NCBI RefSeq assembly: GCF_963678795.1
Contig: NZ_OY787453.1
Coordinates: 682,001 to 746,000 of the forward strand
Source: an uncultured Methanoregula sp.
GTDB lineage: Archaea; Halobacteriota; Methanomicrobia; Methanomicrobiales; Methanospirillaceae
DNA: 64,000 nucleotides
Direction: 5' to 3'
A program made the position numbers and the translations under genes. The notes beneath the pieces were generated by a model. It ran no database searches. It was not told the origin of the DNA and worked only from the letters and a program-made list of their open reading frames with translations. The stretch's first letter is position 1. Each line of letters starts with the position of its first letter. Positions 27,803 through 35,992 of this stretch are shown here, one piece after another.

Positions 27803-28357
27803 ATGTTGCACGATCCCGCACAGGTTTATGCCCCTGAAGCCGATACGTTCCTTCTCCTCCGGGCTGCACTTTGTGAGATCAGGCCTTCAGATCGGGTACT
27901 GGAGATCGGGACGGGTTCGGGTATCATTGCAGCCGGTCTCCCGCCCACTGCCCGGACCCTTGCAACGGATATCAACCCGCATGCCACAGCCTGTGCACGG
28001 GCAAAGGGCCTCGAGGTAATCCAGAGCGATCTTTTTTCTGGTATCCGCGGATCATTCGATCTCATCCTCTTCAACCCCCCCTACCTCCCTACGCAGCCGG
28101 AAGAACGGATCGATGACTGGCTGGAATATGCATTGGACGGGGGGACAACCGGGCGGGATGCCATCGTGCGCTTTGCCGCGGGCGTGGGGAGTGTCCTTGC
28201 ACCGGGCGGGAGGATACTTCTCCTCATCTCGTCACTGACCGGCCTTTCCGAAGTCAGTGACATCTTCGGGCGCTCCGGCTACCGGGTTTCGATCCATACC
28301 CGGGAACCTGTCGAGGACGAAGTACTGTACGTACTCCTGATAACCCGGCCGTCCTGA
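27803..28357 (+). CDS. HemK2/Mtq2-type protein methyltransferase
   Basis: 184-aa SAM-dependent methyltransferase without the N-terminal domain of bacterial PrmC, as in archaeal/eukaryotic Mtq2, which methylates glutamine of release factor aRF1 with Trm112. YAPEADTFLLLRAAL at the N-terminus, VLEIGTGSGIIAAGL (SAM loop) and the catalytic LILFNPPYLPT are clear. The ATG at 27803 gives the usual family start; an upstream ATG at 27773 adds ten residues with no support. Transcribed away from thiC. Confidence 0.9.
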   Translation: MLHDPAQVYAPEADTFLLLRAALCEIRPSDRVLEIGTGSGIIAAGLPPTARTLATDINPHATACARAKGLEVIQSDLFSGIRGSFDLILFNPPYLPTQPEERIDDWLEYALDGGTTGRDAIVRFAAGVGSVLAPGGRILLLISSLTGLSEVSDIFGRSGYRVSIHTREPVEDEVLYVLLITRPS

Positions 28358-28375
28358 CCGGTCGTGATATCCCGG

Positions 28376-29161
28376 TCAAACGATAAGGCGTTTTTTCATC
28401 AGGTTGATCGAGAGGATGCAGACAATGGCGGTGACGATGAGGATCCATGCGAGGTGGATGAGAATCATCCACGAGAACGCCTGGAGCGTGAACATCCGCA
28501 TGATCGCAACGATGTGCGTCAGGGGAAGAACCGCAAACGCCACGTACTGGAGCACCGGAGGGAGGAGTGAAAGAGGGAAAAACGTCCCGGAAAAGAGTGT
28601 CATGGGGGTGATGAAGAGGAACGCCGGGTAATTGAGCGTGTCGATCCCGGGCGTGATGGCGGTAAAACACATGCCAAGGCCGGCAAACAACAGCCCCCCG
28701 AGAAACGCCAGCGGGATGGCAAGGAGGGATGCCGGAAGGGAGATGACGCCAAATGCCGCGAGGACCGGGAGCATGATCGCAACATACATCACGGACCTTG
28801 TGGCTCCCCAGAGGATCTCCCCGGCGATCACGTCTTCGATCGACAGGGGCGTTGCGATCATGGCATCGAAACTTTTCTGGTAATACATCCGGACATAGGA
28901 ACCGTACGTGCATTCGAAGAAGGCCGAATTCATCACCGAGATGGCAAGAATCGACGGTGCAATATAATTCACGTAAGGAATGCCATTGATGGCGCCAACA
29001 TATGTCCCGATGCCAAGGCCGATGGCAAAGAGGTAAAGGAAGGCTTCGATAAACGGGGGAAAGAAGTTCACTTTCCATGTCCTGAAAAAGACCTCAAGGT
29101 TCCGGTGCCAGACTCTCCAAACACGCCGCGTTATCCGGGGGAAGGAAAAATGCGGTGTCAT
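28376..29161 (-). CDS. ABC-2 type transporter permease
   Basis: 261-aa integral membrane protein of the NodJ/DrrB group with about six hydrophobic segments. FFPPFIEAFLYLFAIGLGIG and the FLFITPMTLFSGTFFPLSLL region match the family. It follows its ATPase on the minus strand with 2 nt between them. The exported substrate is unknown; a distant analogue of the pair at 3962-5701. Confidence 0.9.
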   Translation of the reverse strand: MTPHFSFPRITRRVWRVWHRNLEVFFRTWKVNFFPPFIEAFLYLFAIGLGIGTYVGAINGIPYVNYIAPSILAISVMNSAFFECTYGSYVRMYYQKSFDAMIATPLSIEDVIAGEILWGATRSVMYVAIMLPVLAAFGVISLPASLLAIPLAFLGGLLFAGLGMCFTAITPGIDTLNYPAFLFITPMTLFSGTFFPLSLLPPVLQYVAFAVLPLTHIVAIMRMFTLQAFSWMILIHLAWILIVTAIVCILSINLMKKRLIV

Positions 29162-29163
29162 GG

Positions 29164-30072
29164 TTACTCCCGCAGTTTCCGGCCGGTCAGTTTGAGGAAC
29201 ACGTCTTCGAGCTCGGCCGGGCGGGTGAGCATCTTCTTTGGCTGGCAGCGGTCGAAGAGGAGCCGTGCCACGTCACGGGCGGATCCGGTTGCGATCTGGA
29301 CGGTATCGCCAAACGTTTCATATGCTATCTGCATATCGGCAAGGCAGGCGAGTATCCCGGGCGTCTTCTCAACTTCCACAATCTCTTCGCCAACATGCCT
29401 GCGGACCAGATCCGCAGGTGCACCTTCCTCGAGGATCCTGCCGTTGTCCATGATCACGAGCCGGTCACAGAGCCGGGCCGCTTCGTCGAGGTAATGGGTG
29501 GTGAGGACAATGGTCTTTCCCTGTGCCCGAAGGAACCGGAGTTTCTCCCAGATCAGGTGGCGGGCCTGTGGATCGAGACCGATAGTAGGTTCGTCAAGCA
29601 CGAGGAGATCGGGGCTGTTGACGAGAGACCGGGCAAGAATGAGGCGGCGTTTCATCCCCCCGGAGAGTTTTTCTATGGACACGTCCCGCTTCTCATGGAG
29701 CTGGACGAACTCCAGCAGTTCATCGGATTTTTTCCGGGCAACATCCGGAGGAATATCGAAATAACGCGAGTAGCTGAAAAGGTTGCCGTAGCAGGAGAAA
29801 TCCGGGTCAAGGTTGGTCTCCTGCGGGACAACACCCAGCCGCTGTTTGATCTCTGCCGGGCTCACGTCCGGGTCCATGCCAAAGACCATGAGGGTGCCGG
29901 AGGTCCGGGGCGAGATGCAGGTGATCATCTTCATGGTCGTGGTCTTGCCGGCGCCATTCGGGCCGAGGAACCCGAAGATCTCTCCGGTATTTACCGTAAA
30001 ACTGATACCGTCAACCGCGACTACGCTCCCGTAGGTCTTCTTCAGGTCCTGCGCATCGATGATAACCGGCAT
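29164..30072 (-). CDS. ABC transporter ATP-binding protein
   Basis: 302-aa ATPase: Walker A GFLGPNGAGKTTTMK (about residues 35-50), signature LSGGMKRRLILARSL, Walker B LLVLDEPTIGLDP, switch His in LTTHYLDEAARLCD, and a short C-terminal extension. First gene of a two-gene exporter operon. Confidence 0.92.
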   Translation of the reverse strand: MPVIIDAQDLKKTYGSVVAVDGISFTVNTGEIFGFLGPNGAGKTTTMKMITCISPRTSGTLMVFGMDPDVSPAEIKQRLGVVPQETNLDPDFSCYGNLFSYSRYFDIPPDVARKKSDELLEFVQLHEKRDVSIEKLSGGMKRRLILARSLVNSPDLLVLDEPTIGLDPQARHLIWEKLRFLRAQGKTIVLTTHYLDEAARLCDRLVIMDNGRILEEGAPADLVRRHVGEEIVEVEKTPGILACLADMQIAYETFGDTVQIATGSARDVARLLFDRCQPKKMLTRPAELEDVFLKLTGRKLRE

Positions 30073-30143
30073 GACACTATTCCCCGGAGGAAGTTGTGCA
30101 TCCCTCCATAATAACCTGCATGCTTTAAAAAAAGGAAAAAAAA

Positions 30144-30566
30144 TTACGGAAGCTGCTCCGGCTTGACGAGGACGATCCCGGCGATCAGGACTGCAAGGAG
30201 CGCGACAGTGGCAAAGAGCATATCGGGACTAACGGATCCCACGTTATAGACGAGGATGTGCCGGACCATGCCCGTGAGCCCGGCAATGAGCAGGGCCCGG
30301 ACTTCCACGTGCTTGGTTTTGAAATAGACGGTAACCGTCTCGAAGAGGACGATGATCGTGATGGTGAGGAGGAGGGAGTAGATGACACCGACGAGCCCGT
30401 CGGCAAAATTCCGGGTGGCGACCATCTGGATGATCAGCTGGGCTGCATCATAGACCGAGAAGAACGCAATGATCGTGAGCATGATTGCTACGATCATATA
30501 GAGGATCATCGGTACTATCGAAAAAAACCTGATAACTAATTCAACAGGTGAGTGTTGTTCAGCCAT
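30144..30566 (-). CDS. PsiE-like membrane protein
   Basis: 140-aa protein with four membrane segments: PMILYMIVAIMLTIIAFF, a segment near VGVIYSLLLTITIIVLFE, one over ALLIAGLTGMVRHILVY and LFATVALLAVLIAGIVLV. The pattern, with the charged FKTKHVEVR between segments 2 and 3, resembles phosphate-starvation-inducible PsiE proteins of unknown function. The start at 30566 has GGAGA upstream; the 29-codon longer frame is rejected. Confidence 0.75.
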   Translation of the reverse strand: MAEQHSPVELVIRFFSIVPMILYMIVAIMLTIIAFFSVYDAAQLIIQMVATRNFADGLVGVIYSLLLTITIIVLFETVTVYFKTKHVEVRALLIAGLTGMVRHILVYNVGSVSPDMLFATVALLAVLIAGIVLVKPEQLP

Positions 30567-30656
30567 ACTGTAATCTCCGGTTTTGATGTGATATGGTTGA
30601 CAAGGCAGTATGATAAATCTTCGGTGGAGTGGATGCGGGTGGGATACCCGCATTTC

Positions 30657-31124
30657 TCATTTATTGAGTCGTTTAATTGCAGCTGCGGCTGTATCCCTAA
30701 CGTCTGAGAACGGGTCGTTGCAAAGTTCCGCGAGGGGTCCGAGTGCACGCCGTACCCCCAGTCTGCCCAGCACCTGCGCTGCCCCGATCCTGACCCCCGG
30801 GTCACGATCCTTCAGGCAGATGATCAGGGATCCGGCAGCAGCAGGATCCCGTATCCTTCCGAGACCGGCAACTGCCGCTGCCCGGATGGATGGTTCGGGG
30901 TCGTCAAGAGCCCTGATGAGGAACGGAACCGCTGCAGAATCCTCAAGGCGTCCAAGGGCAAGGACAACTTCCGACCGGACCGGTATGCTCCGGTCAGCAA
31001 GAGCTGCCCCGAGAGGTCCGGCAGCATCAGGGTTTTTCAGTTTCCCAAGAGCTGCGGCTGCCGCCATGCGCTGCTTTGCCGTTGCACTGCTGAGGCCGGC
31101 AATGATGTGGGCAATATCTTCCAT
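30657..31124 (-). CDS. HEAT-repeat (PBS lyase-like) protein
   Basis: 155-aa solenoid protein made of about four to five HEAT-like helical repeats of ~31 residues, e.g. AAAALGKLKNPDAAGPLGAAL, RSEVVLALGRLEDSAAVPFL, RAAAVAGLGRIRDPAAAGSL and RIGAAQVLGRLGVRRALGPL (each cited in part). Such proteins act as scaffolds or in cofactor attachment; no specific partner is visible. The start at 31124 lies 19 nt after the stop of the upstream gene, so the two are probably an operon. Confidence 0.82.
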   Translation of the reverse strand: MEDIAHIIAGLSSATAKQRMAAAAALGKLKNPDAAGPLGAALADRSIPVRSEVVLALGRLEDSAAVPFLIRALDDPEPSIRAAAVAGLGRIRDPAAAGSLIICLKDRDPGVRIGAAQVLGRLGVRRALGPLAELCNDPFSDVRDTAAAAIKRLNK

Positions 31125-31143
31125 ACAGCAGAATGTCCGTATA

Positions 31144-31491
31144 TCAGTGCTCGCAGGAATACCCGGATTCGTAGGCATCGATCACTTTTTTGGCAATCTC
31201 CGGGGAGAGACGGTCATGGACGTGGTGGACGAGCGCCTCAACGTCCTCGACCGGGAGGCAGCCCAGGCTCTCTTCCCCTTTTGTTATCATATCCGTAATA
31301 TAGGTCAGCTCGTCATCGCTGAGCCGGCTGATTCGCCCGATGAAATCATTACTGTCCTCGGAGAAATGGTTGGAGACAGGAGGGAGGATCGAATGGAACA
31401 TATGTCCCGATCCCGAACAGGTGAGTTCCCCGCATTCCGGCGCAAGCTTCTTTAAGATGGCAATATCTTTCTCGTCAAGATCGCGTGGCAT
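31144..31491 (-). CDS. Hypothetical protein
   Basis: 115-aa acidic protein, not recognised. Two Cys in ECGELTCSGSGHMFHSIL, one in LGCLPVED and a C-terminal YSCEH end, with His residues in between (MFHSI, LVHHVHD), give it a possible metal-binding look. The rest is predicted helical (LSDDELTYITDMITKGEE). Upstream neighbour and likely operon partner of the HEAT-repeat gene. Confidence 0.65.
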   Translation of the reverse strand: MPRDLDEKDIAILKKLAPECGELTCSGSGHMFHSILPPVSNHFSEDSNDFIGRISRLSDDELTYITDMITKGEESLGCLPVEDVEALVHHVHDRLSPEIAKKVIDAYESGYSCEH

Positions 31492-31509
31492 GGATATCGT
31501 CCTTACCAG

Positions 31510-31650
31510 TTATTTGCCCGGCTTTTGAATAAATGTGCGGGACGGGCACCGGTCACTGTCCCGATCCGGTGGAACGGGGCCGTTGATCCTGCATTCTCCC
31601 GCGTCTTTGGATCGCGGCTGATAACTGAGACAATCCGCACAAGTTGGCAT
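31510..31650 (-). CDS. Small four-Cys protein
   Basis: 46-aa protein from the start at 31650: CADCLSYQPRSK, ECRINGPVPPDRDSDRCPSRTF. The CX2C...C...C spacing is that of a small zinc- or Fe-S-binding protein, similar in style to the small subunits of benzylsuccinate synthase or HiPIP-like proteins (weak analogy). GGTGA lies just before the ATG. A longer frame from 31722 has no support. It sits 19 nt upstream of the hypothetical gene at 31491. Confidence 0.6.
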   Translation of the reverse strand: MPTCADCLSYQPRSKDAGECRINGPVPPDRDSDRCPSRTFIQKPGK

Positions 31651-31734
31651 ACTCACCATCTGTACGTCAGAGAAATTATCACTTTTGGGAATCCGCAACA
31701 GCTGCCGGATGAAATAATGCAAAAAGAAGAGGGA

Positions 31735-32148
31735 TTAGAAATATTTCCCGAGCCAGTTTTTGATACCGGCAAAGAACCCGCCGCTGCTCTTTGAACCCGA
31801 TTTCGAGCCGGAGGAAGATCTCTTTATAGGGCGTGCCTCGTTCGAGGGCCGCGCCTCAAGCACCTGTTTCTCGGGCCGGGTGATAGTCCGCTTCTGTGCC
31901 GGCATCTCCCGTGTCGGAATCTCGCGGAGCGTACCCTGCGGCTCTTCACCCGTTGATTCAAATCCCCACGCAAACCCGATCTTGTATGCCTGCTCGTTCT
32001 GTCGGATCCAGTTGGCGGCGTTCATGTACCCGCGGTCTTCTGCCTTTTTGATGGTATCCTGGTGATCCTGCGTGAAGTGGATCTCACGCTGGAGGGCGAC
32101 TAACTCCTCGTACACTTTTCCGGGAACCTTGATCTTCTCCCTGCTCAT
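31735..32148 (-). CDS. Hypothetical protein with Ser/Lys-rich tail
   Basis: 137-aa protein, not recognised. The first ~65 residues are helical and charged (VYEELVALQREIHFTQDHQDTI..., EQAYKIGFAWGFESTG). Then comes a basic, Pro/Arg-rich linker, a Ser/Gly/Lys run (SSSGSKSGSKSSGG) and a C-terminal amphipathic FFAGIKNWLGKYF that could touch membrane or a partner. Single gene. Confidence 0.6.
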   Translation of the reverse strand: MSREKIKVPGKVYEELVALQREIHFTQDHQDTIKKAEDRGYMNAANWIRQNEQAYKIGFAWGFESTGEEPQGTLREIPTREMPAQKRTITRPEKQVLEARPSNEARPIKRSSSGSKSGSKSSGGFFAGIKNWLGKYF

Positions 32149-32320
32149 AACTCTTCATATAGGGTTATGCTGGGATACAATATTTAATGTTTCCTCATAA
32201 AAACGCTAAAATTGAGGGTTATTTGGTATCCGGATTGTACGAATCGGTCAGAACACGCATCGCACAAGATTGATAAGGATTCCGGCCAATTGTCCTCCAT
32301 ATCAGGTTTGGAGGAGAACA

Positions 32321-32512
32321 ATGGTAAAAGTGACCTACGAAGGCGATGATTTCAAGCGGATGCTCAGGACGGACAAGCTCGCCCTGGAACGTCTCGTGGC
32401 CTCCGGAAAAACCGGTATTCACGAAATCACCTATAAGGATACGAAGATCAAGGTCGAGATCAAGAAGAAGGGTATCGGGGAGCTTGTTGTCAAGCGGTTC
32501 CGGGCAATGTGA
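32321..32512 (+). CDS. Small hypothetical protein
   Basis: 63-aa basic protein with a GGAGGAG ribosome binding site (310-316 of the 32.xxx kb numbering, i.e. 32310-32316). Sequence pattern: a short helix (DDFKRMLRTDKLALERLVAS) followed by alternating strands (GIHEITYKDTKIKVEIKKK). No family recognised. The strong ribosome binding site and coherent composition make it likely real. Confidence 0.65.
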   Translation: MVKVTYEGDDFKRMLRTDKLALERLVASGKTGIHEITYKDTKIKVEIKKKGIGELVVKRFRAM

Positions 32513-32648
32513 CGGATCGTCCGACGATCCCCTTCTTCTTATTTTCCTGTTCCGGAACTATTTTTCAGCATGAGTGAAGTATACGGGAAATCGTTTATTC
32601 AACCGGCCAAAATTTTTTGTATGCACGGTATCAACTGTAGGTACCATC

Positions 32649-32921
32649 ATGACCTATCAGAACTGGGGGTGTGATCCTCTGGCAGAAGAATGTGAGTCCT
32701 GCCTCAATGCCCTGTGCAACGCGTGCGTGGAACAATTCAGGAAAAACCGGGGAACGAATGAACCTCCTGACGGTCTTGAGAATATTTGTGAGGACTCCGA
32801 AGAACCCGATTGTGATAATTGTGATCTGGAGAAGAAACCCCGCTGTTCAGCGTGTGAAATTATTCTCGGTGTCTGCCGTAACTGCAATGACCATGAAACC
32901 TGTGACTTCAGGATCTGTTAA
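32649..32921 (+). CDS. Small cysteine-rich protein
   Basis: 90-aa acidic protein with 14 Cys: WGCDPLAEECESC, LCNAC, ICEDSEEPDCDNC, RCSAC, VCRNC and a C-terminal ETCDFRIC. The paired CX2C spacings suggest a multi-site zinc or Fe-S protein. No family recognised. The ATG at 32649 is chosen because the Cys-rich region starts just after; 25 upstream codons lack similar composition. Confidence 0.6.
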   Translation: MTYQNWGCDPLAEECESCLNALCNACVEQFRKNRGTNEPPDGLENICEDSEEPDCDNCDLEKKPRCSACEIILGVCRNCNDHETCDFRIC

Positions 32922-32976
32922 AAACTGAATTGACTGGATTGTTTCAAATCCGATCGTTAACGGGCATCAAGCCTTC

Positions 32977-33204
32977 TCAATTTTTATCCGGTTCGCCTGC
33001 AATGAGACGGTCCAGAATGGTTTCCAGGGGAGTATCCCCAAGTACTGCACCGGTAAAATGACCATTCTCTTCCATAATAAGGGCAACGGGGTTGACCATG
33101 GCAGTCATGCCATGTTCCATGATGATGCACACCTCTGCAACAACGGGCCAGATCTTCCGGTCACCGATAATAACCGGCTCCTGCAGCCGTAGTGTTCCCG
33201 TCAT
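32977..33204 (-). CDS. Small hypothetical protein of the YtfJ operon
   Basis: 75-aa protein from the ATG at 33204, which overlaps the stop of the DUF2953 gene (ATGA). Hydrophobic strands alternate with turns (EPVIIGDRKIWPVVAEVCII, MVNPVALIMEENGHF) and it ends GDTPLETILDRLIAGEPDKN. No family recognised. Translational coupling with DUF2953 suggests a shared function. Confidence 0.65.
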   Translation of the reverse strand: MTGTLRLQEPVIIGDRKIWPVVAEVCIIMEHGMTAMVNPVALIMEENGHFTGAVLGDTPLETILDRLIAGEPDKN

Positions 33205-33881
33205 GCAGCAGCTGCTCCCGGTGTCCTCTGCCGGAACACGGAGGCAACGTCCCTCACTGCCGGGTTCAGCGCCAGCCGGACTGCAGCGATGATGACCCGC
33301 AGGGGATGACGCAGGCTCATCCGGATATCCATGTCGCACGAGAAGACTTCGCGATCGAAGACCGGCTCGATCTCAATATGGATGCGCAGGGCTTCGAGCA
33401 CGAACCGGGATGCCCAGTAATACCCATAGCACAGACCTGTCTGTGCGGGGTCGCCCAGCCCGAGCGTGATCCTTCCTGTTGCTCCCTCGAACCTGCTCTC
33501 CTGCCATAAGACCGATCCCAGCGATTCGAGCGGTTGTATCAGTTTGTAGGAAAGGCGGATGCTCTTCTTTTGGGCGGCTTGCAACCGTACCGGTGTTTCC
33601 GGTTCTCCCGCACGGGGAGCAGGCCCATGTTCCCGGTCAAAGAAAAACGTGTAAAGGATATGGCTGCCGACAAGCACCCCTGCCTTTGTTCCCACCGGGT
33701 CATGCGCAATCTCAATGCCGATTAAGCACCACGTGACCGTGACGGTCTCCCGGAGGGTGCCATCCTTTGTCGTAAACTTCAGCACGGATCGCACCGGAAT
33801 CGCGTACAGGATGATCACCGGGATAAGGATCAGGATAAGCAGGCAGAGCAGCAGCAATGCCGGCAGGAGGAGTACATCCAT
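33201..33881 (-). CDS. DUF2953 family protein (YtfI-like)
   Basis: 226-aa protein with an N-terminal membrane anchor (LLPALLLLCLLILILIPVII), followed by beta strands (VRSVLKFTTKDGTLRETVTVTW) and a DPAQTGLCYGYYWA segment typical of DUF2953. In Bacillus the DUF2953 gene ytfI neighbours ytfJ; the same order occurs here, with YtfJ 20 nt upstream. The function in archaea is unknown. Confidence 0.78.
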   Translation of the reverse strand: MDVLLLPALLLLCLLILILIPVIILYAIPVRSVLKFTTKDGTLRETVTVTWCLIGIEIAHDPVGTKAGVLVGSHILYTFFFDREHGPAPRAGEPETPVRLQAAQKKSIRLSYKLIQPLESLGSVLWQESRFEGATGRITLGLGDPAQTGLCYGYYWASRFVLEALRIHIEIEPVFDREVFSCDMDIRMSLRHPLRVIIAAVRLALNPAVRDVASVFRQRTPGAAAA

Positions 33882-33901
33882 AAAATGTCGGGAGCGGGGG
33901 A

Positions 33902-34300
33902 TCAGCGCTCTTCTTTCTTGTCTGCCCCGGAGGCATTTCCTTTTTCGTTTAAGGATTTGATGGCGCTTATTACCTGGGGTGCGATCGTCTCCCCGATTGC
34001 AGAGATGGCCTGTGCAATGACGCTGTCCTTTTTAAGAGACATGACCTGGATGCCCTCTGCACCTTTCACATCACGGTGGAGGACGATGAGTGCAACCGGC
34101 TCGATGCCGCCGCCGCCACCGGCGCCCTGGCTTCCCCCGTCCTTTGCATGGCTCCCGCCGGCGCCGAACCCGAACCCGTAGCGGGCTATCGGGATCACCA
34201 CTTTCTCGCCAAAAGCTACCGGCTCGCCCATAACATTCTTGGTTACAAGGAATTCCCGCAGCTGGTTTGTTGTCTCTTTGAGCATCTCTTCATTGGACAC
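33902..34300 (-). CDS. YtfJ/GerW family protein
   Basis: 132-aa protein of the spore protein YtfJ (GerW) family. It has a helix, then VMGEPVAFGEKVVIPIARYGFGFG, a Gly-rich loop (GAGGSHAKDGGSQGAGGGGG) and EPVALIVLHRDVKGAEGIQVMSL. In Bacillus GerW is needed for germination lytic enzyme function, but archaea do not sporulate, so the role here must differ. Heads the YtfJ-DUF2953-small protein operon. Confidence 0.85.
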   Translation of the reverse strand: MSNEEMLKETTNQLREFLVTKNVMGEPVAFGEKVVIPIARYGFGFGAGGSHAKDGGSQGAGGGGGIEPVALIVLHRDVKGAEGIQVMSLKKDSVIAQAISAIGETIAPQVISAIKSLNEKGNASGADKKEER

Positions 34301-34484
34301 GAAAAGTTCACCGGATGTGAATTATGCGTTTGCAGTATATGAATCCATAAGCAGGATGGTTTCGGTAATCACGGGCACAAAGAAAAATGGTATATCCATA
34401 ATTGACCCTTTGAACGCAAAAGCACACGGGGAATTCTGCAGCGCCATTCCTTAAATTACCCACAATTGATGGCGATCTTTAAAA

Positions 34485-35069
34485 TCAGAAAGTTTCAATT
34501 CTCTGAATTTTGGAGTCGACAACACTCAGTTTTTCCATGAGAATATTAAGCCCTGCTTTAACATCATCGATAATCTTTCCACCGGTAATGACGATTTTTC
34601 CCGATGAGAAGAGAAGAAATACGATCTTTGGATCGGAAATCCGGCAAACCAGTCCGGGAAAAGCTTCCGGTTCATATTCAACCTGCTCTGTATCCATTAA
34701 TGCACTCGTAATCCTGAGCAGATTGAGGGGAAATCCAAGATCATACGTGCAGACTATGTTGGTGACGTTGAGCTGCGGATTCTCCCTGCAGGGTATTCCT
34801 GCCACTCTGAGGCTTTGCAGAAGGTTTTGTAATGCCAGGGGAATATCTTCGGACCTGTGGTGACCTGTCAGAACAACCCTTCCCGATGAAAAAATAAGGG
34901 CCGCGGATTTCGGGTTTTGTATATGGAGTACCGCGCCGGGGAACTTCTTTTTGGTGTATGTACAGTTTGGGATAGTATTTCCAATACGTTCCAGGTCAAT
35001 TGATTCTGCAACCGACCCGGCAGAGACGATATTCTGGATTTTTAATGAGCTGTCCTCACTCTTTTTCAT
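34485..35069 (-). CDS. TATA-box-binding protein, divergent paralog
   Basis: 194-aa TBP with the two pseudo-symmetric repeats: IQNIVSAGSVAESIDLERIG...FPGAVLHIQNPKSAALIFSSGRVVLTG (about 11-69) and VTNIVCTYDLGFPLNLLRI...FPGLVCRISDP...FLLFSSGKIVITG (about 101-165). The four positions expected to carry DNA-intercalating Phe (FPGA, IFSSG, FPGL, LFSSG) are kept. The first repeat departs from the usual archaeal consensus (e.g. VLHIQNPK for VYRLKDPK). It is probably an alternative TBP beside a canonical one elsewhere (inference). Transcribed alone. Confidence 0.85.
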   Translation of the reverse strand: MKKSEDSSLKIQNIVSAGSVAESIDLERIGNTIPNCTYTKKKFPGAVLHIQNPKSAALIFSSGRVVLTGHHRSEDIPLALQNLLQSLRVAGIPCRENPQLNVTNIVCTYDLGFPLNLLRITSALMDTEQVEYEPEAFPGLVCRISDPKIVFLLFSSGKIVITGGKIIDDVKAGLNILMEKLSVVDSKIQRIETF

Positions 35070-35378
35070 GTAATGAATTGGCCGGAAGAACCTATTAATA
35101 GATAACTTCTCCGACGTCAGGACCGGGATTGTCCATGCTGGTCATGGTTATTTTTTAAAACACGTTGCGCCGGTGAAATATTCTGGCTGTCGCTCAATGA
35201 AAAAATAGTAAAGAATCGAACTGTCAGTGACGATATGCTGCCATGGAGGATCTCTCTGGGTCGTCCTGCCTGAAAAATAATGCAGGGAATTTCGCCATCA
35301 GGAATGCATGGTCAACGAACGCACCGGTAGTAATTCCGGCGTGAAACTCCCCCGGGAGTATACGACCGGGGGCTTTCG

Positions 35379-35399
35379 GGACCCCTAAAGCGGGGGTCC
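35379..35399. repeat. Inverted repeat
   Basis: GGACCCC (35379-35385) and GGGGTCC (35393-35399) separated by 7 nt; a perfect 7-bp hairpin. Confidence 0.5.
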
Positions 35400-35438
35400 A
35401 AAACAGGGGTTCTTTTCGATCTGAGCCTACTTACCCCC

Positions 35439-35453
35439 GTTCTCACTGAGAAC
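35439..35453. repeat. Palindrome GTTCTCA-C-TGAGAAC
   Basis: Perfect 7-bp inverted repeat around a single central base; this is the form of a dimeric protein-binding site, but no regulator can be assigned. Confidence 0.45.
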
Positions 35454-35859
35454 TGCCCACCAAATGCGTCTATATGCGTTTCTCAATCGGCACCAAAATG
35501 CCCCGTTTGTCCTGAATCGCCCGTAAAGAGGGATTTTGGGAAAAGTGTGCCGGAAGTCGTCATTTTCTGCAACCTGACCCGTGGATCGATCCCCCGGATT
35601 GGCAATACGGGCTCGTAAAAGGCCCGGATTCGGGGGAGGAGTTAGGGGTCTTCCGGGCAGGGTGTAACGACGGCGGGTGGGGTGGAAAACGGCCCTTTTT
35701 CCGGTCCTGGCGGAGTCTTCTGGTATGGGTTGTGTGCCGGAAAGATTCCGGTTTTTTTCCGGAATTATTTTTGAAATTTTTTCCGTGAACGGGAAAATTT
35801 TTACGAAAATATTTTCTTTAACTTTTTTTCCGGTAATTTTCCGGAACGATACGAGGCCA

Positions 35860-35893
35860 TACGCGCAAAACGCCTCGTCGGGTTTTGCGCTAC
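35860..35893 (+). repeat. 34-bp palindromic repeat, copy 1
   Basis: Arms GCGCAAAAC (35863-35871) and GTTTTGCGC (35882-35890) around a 10-nt centre, flanked by TAC on both sides. The same 34 bp occurs in inverted orientation at 63131-63164 with one mismatch in the centre. Confidence 0.75.
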
Positions 35894-35992
35894 GTATTTA
35901 CCTGTCTGCACGAAGCCGGAGGTTGCCCGGTGAAGCTCCGGTGAGGCGGTTGGGCGACTCGTTGCGGATCGGGGAGGATCGTTGGATTGCTC

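Larger units (their letters stand above)
35070..35992. other. Hairpin-rich stretch without a recognised gene
   Basis: 923 bp with no supported coding region; frames found at 35677-36027 and in reverse at 35801-36007 look fortuitous. Visible structure: inverted repeats at 35379-35399 and 35439-35453, a run of T- and A-rich segments broken by TTCCGG/CCGGAA motifs at about 35745-35850, and one copy of a 34-bp palindromic repeat at 35860-35893. It also holds the TBP promoter at its left end. Purpose unknown. Confidence 0.6.

Noticed and set aside
29155..30111. 318-codon plus-strand reading frame
   Set aside because: Antisense to an ABC ATPase with complete Walker and signature motifs.
35070..35992. 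Replication origin
   Set aside because: AT-rich parts and inverted repeats are present, but no cdc6/orc1 gene is nearby and I could not see repeated origin recognition boxes.
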